DNA of 47,449 bases from Treponema sp. GTDB taxonomy: Bacteria; Spirochaetota; Spirochaetia; Treponematales; Treponemataceae. Shown in pieces: positions 47,402 to 47,449 of the stretch. Location of the stretch: contig JAKSLX010000020.1 of NCBI GenBank assembly GCA_024400915.1, forward strand, positions 1 to 47,449, read 5' to 3'. The position numbers and the translations under genes were made by a program. Numbering within the stretch: position 1 is the first letter of the stretch; each line of letters opens with the position of its first letter. Below the pieces are notes generated by a model that did not search any database, was not told where the DNA came from, and worked only from the letters and a program-made list of their open reading frames with translations.

Positions 47402-47449
47402 TCATCCAAGGTAAAGATTGCATCTCATATTGACATGAAGGCTGCCGAT

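Noticed and set aside
45621..47449. TGA read as Trp throughout the element (code change)
   Set aside because: Several genes here use TGA as a normal stop in ATGA overlaps that fit exactly, so general recoding is not supported.

Overview
The window reads as a chromosomal segment of a host-associated Treponema (Spirochaetota), probably from the gut or rumen. The basis is a fla motility operon in spirochaete order with FlbB, FliY and FlbD, a hook protein carrying the Treponema Lys165/Cys178 cross-link pair, a V-type ATPase operon of the spirochaete/chlamydia form (E, DUF2764, A, B, D, I, K) and a eukaryote-like hexokinase. The genus is inferred from gene content; no rRNA is present to confirm it.

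Layout. 1-1409: a 7-bp tandem repeat, a promoter and hexokinase. 1479-5541: hook/collar block flbB-fliK-flgD-flgE, closed by a terminator. 5638-8968: rpoZ and miaA forward, then a two-component pair on the minus strand overlapping the end of miaA. 9144-22171: main motility and export operon flbD-motA-motB-fliL-fliM-fliY-fliO-fliP-fliQ-fliR-flhB-flhA-flhF-flhG, preceded by a near-consensus sigma-28 promoter. 22282-26948: its continuation from an internal sigma-70-type promoter (membrane protein, fliA, DUF342/FapA protein, two small conserved proteins). 27028-28074: galM. 28124-35555: V-ATPase operon and terminator. 35715-37190: intracellular glycoside hydrolase and terminator. 37286-40853: feoA-feoB-ispG. 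40901-47449: an integrated mobile element running off the right edge.

How the parts work together. The flagellar block encodes stators (MotA/B, FliL), the switch (FliM, FliY), the export gate (FliO/P/Q/R, FlhA, FlhB), placement GTPase/ATPase (FlhF, FlhG), hook assembly (FliK, FlgD, FlgE), the collar protein FlbB and the sigma factor FliA. Three sites with the shape TAAG-N15-[G/A]CCGATAA lie upstream of flbD, upstream of fliL and inside fliK. This suggests that FliA, encoded in the same block, drives its own operon and the hook genes. Compared with spirochaetes in which flgE and flbD are adjacent, the operon is split here by rpoZ, miaA and the two-component genes.

The right-hand 6.5 kb is the accessory part. 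It has a tyrosine recombinase behind four copies of TTGTGCATAA, a membrane protein with a LuxR-like C-terminal helix-turn-helix, a forward cassette of small Met/Gln-rich and Cys-rich proteins of unknown function, and a converging minus-strand cluster of eight tightly coupled small genes (HAD-type hydrolase, small membrane proteins, Cys-rich proteins). It looks like a prophage or related integrative element, but no capsid, terminase, portal or conjugation gene lies inside the window, so its class is open.
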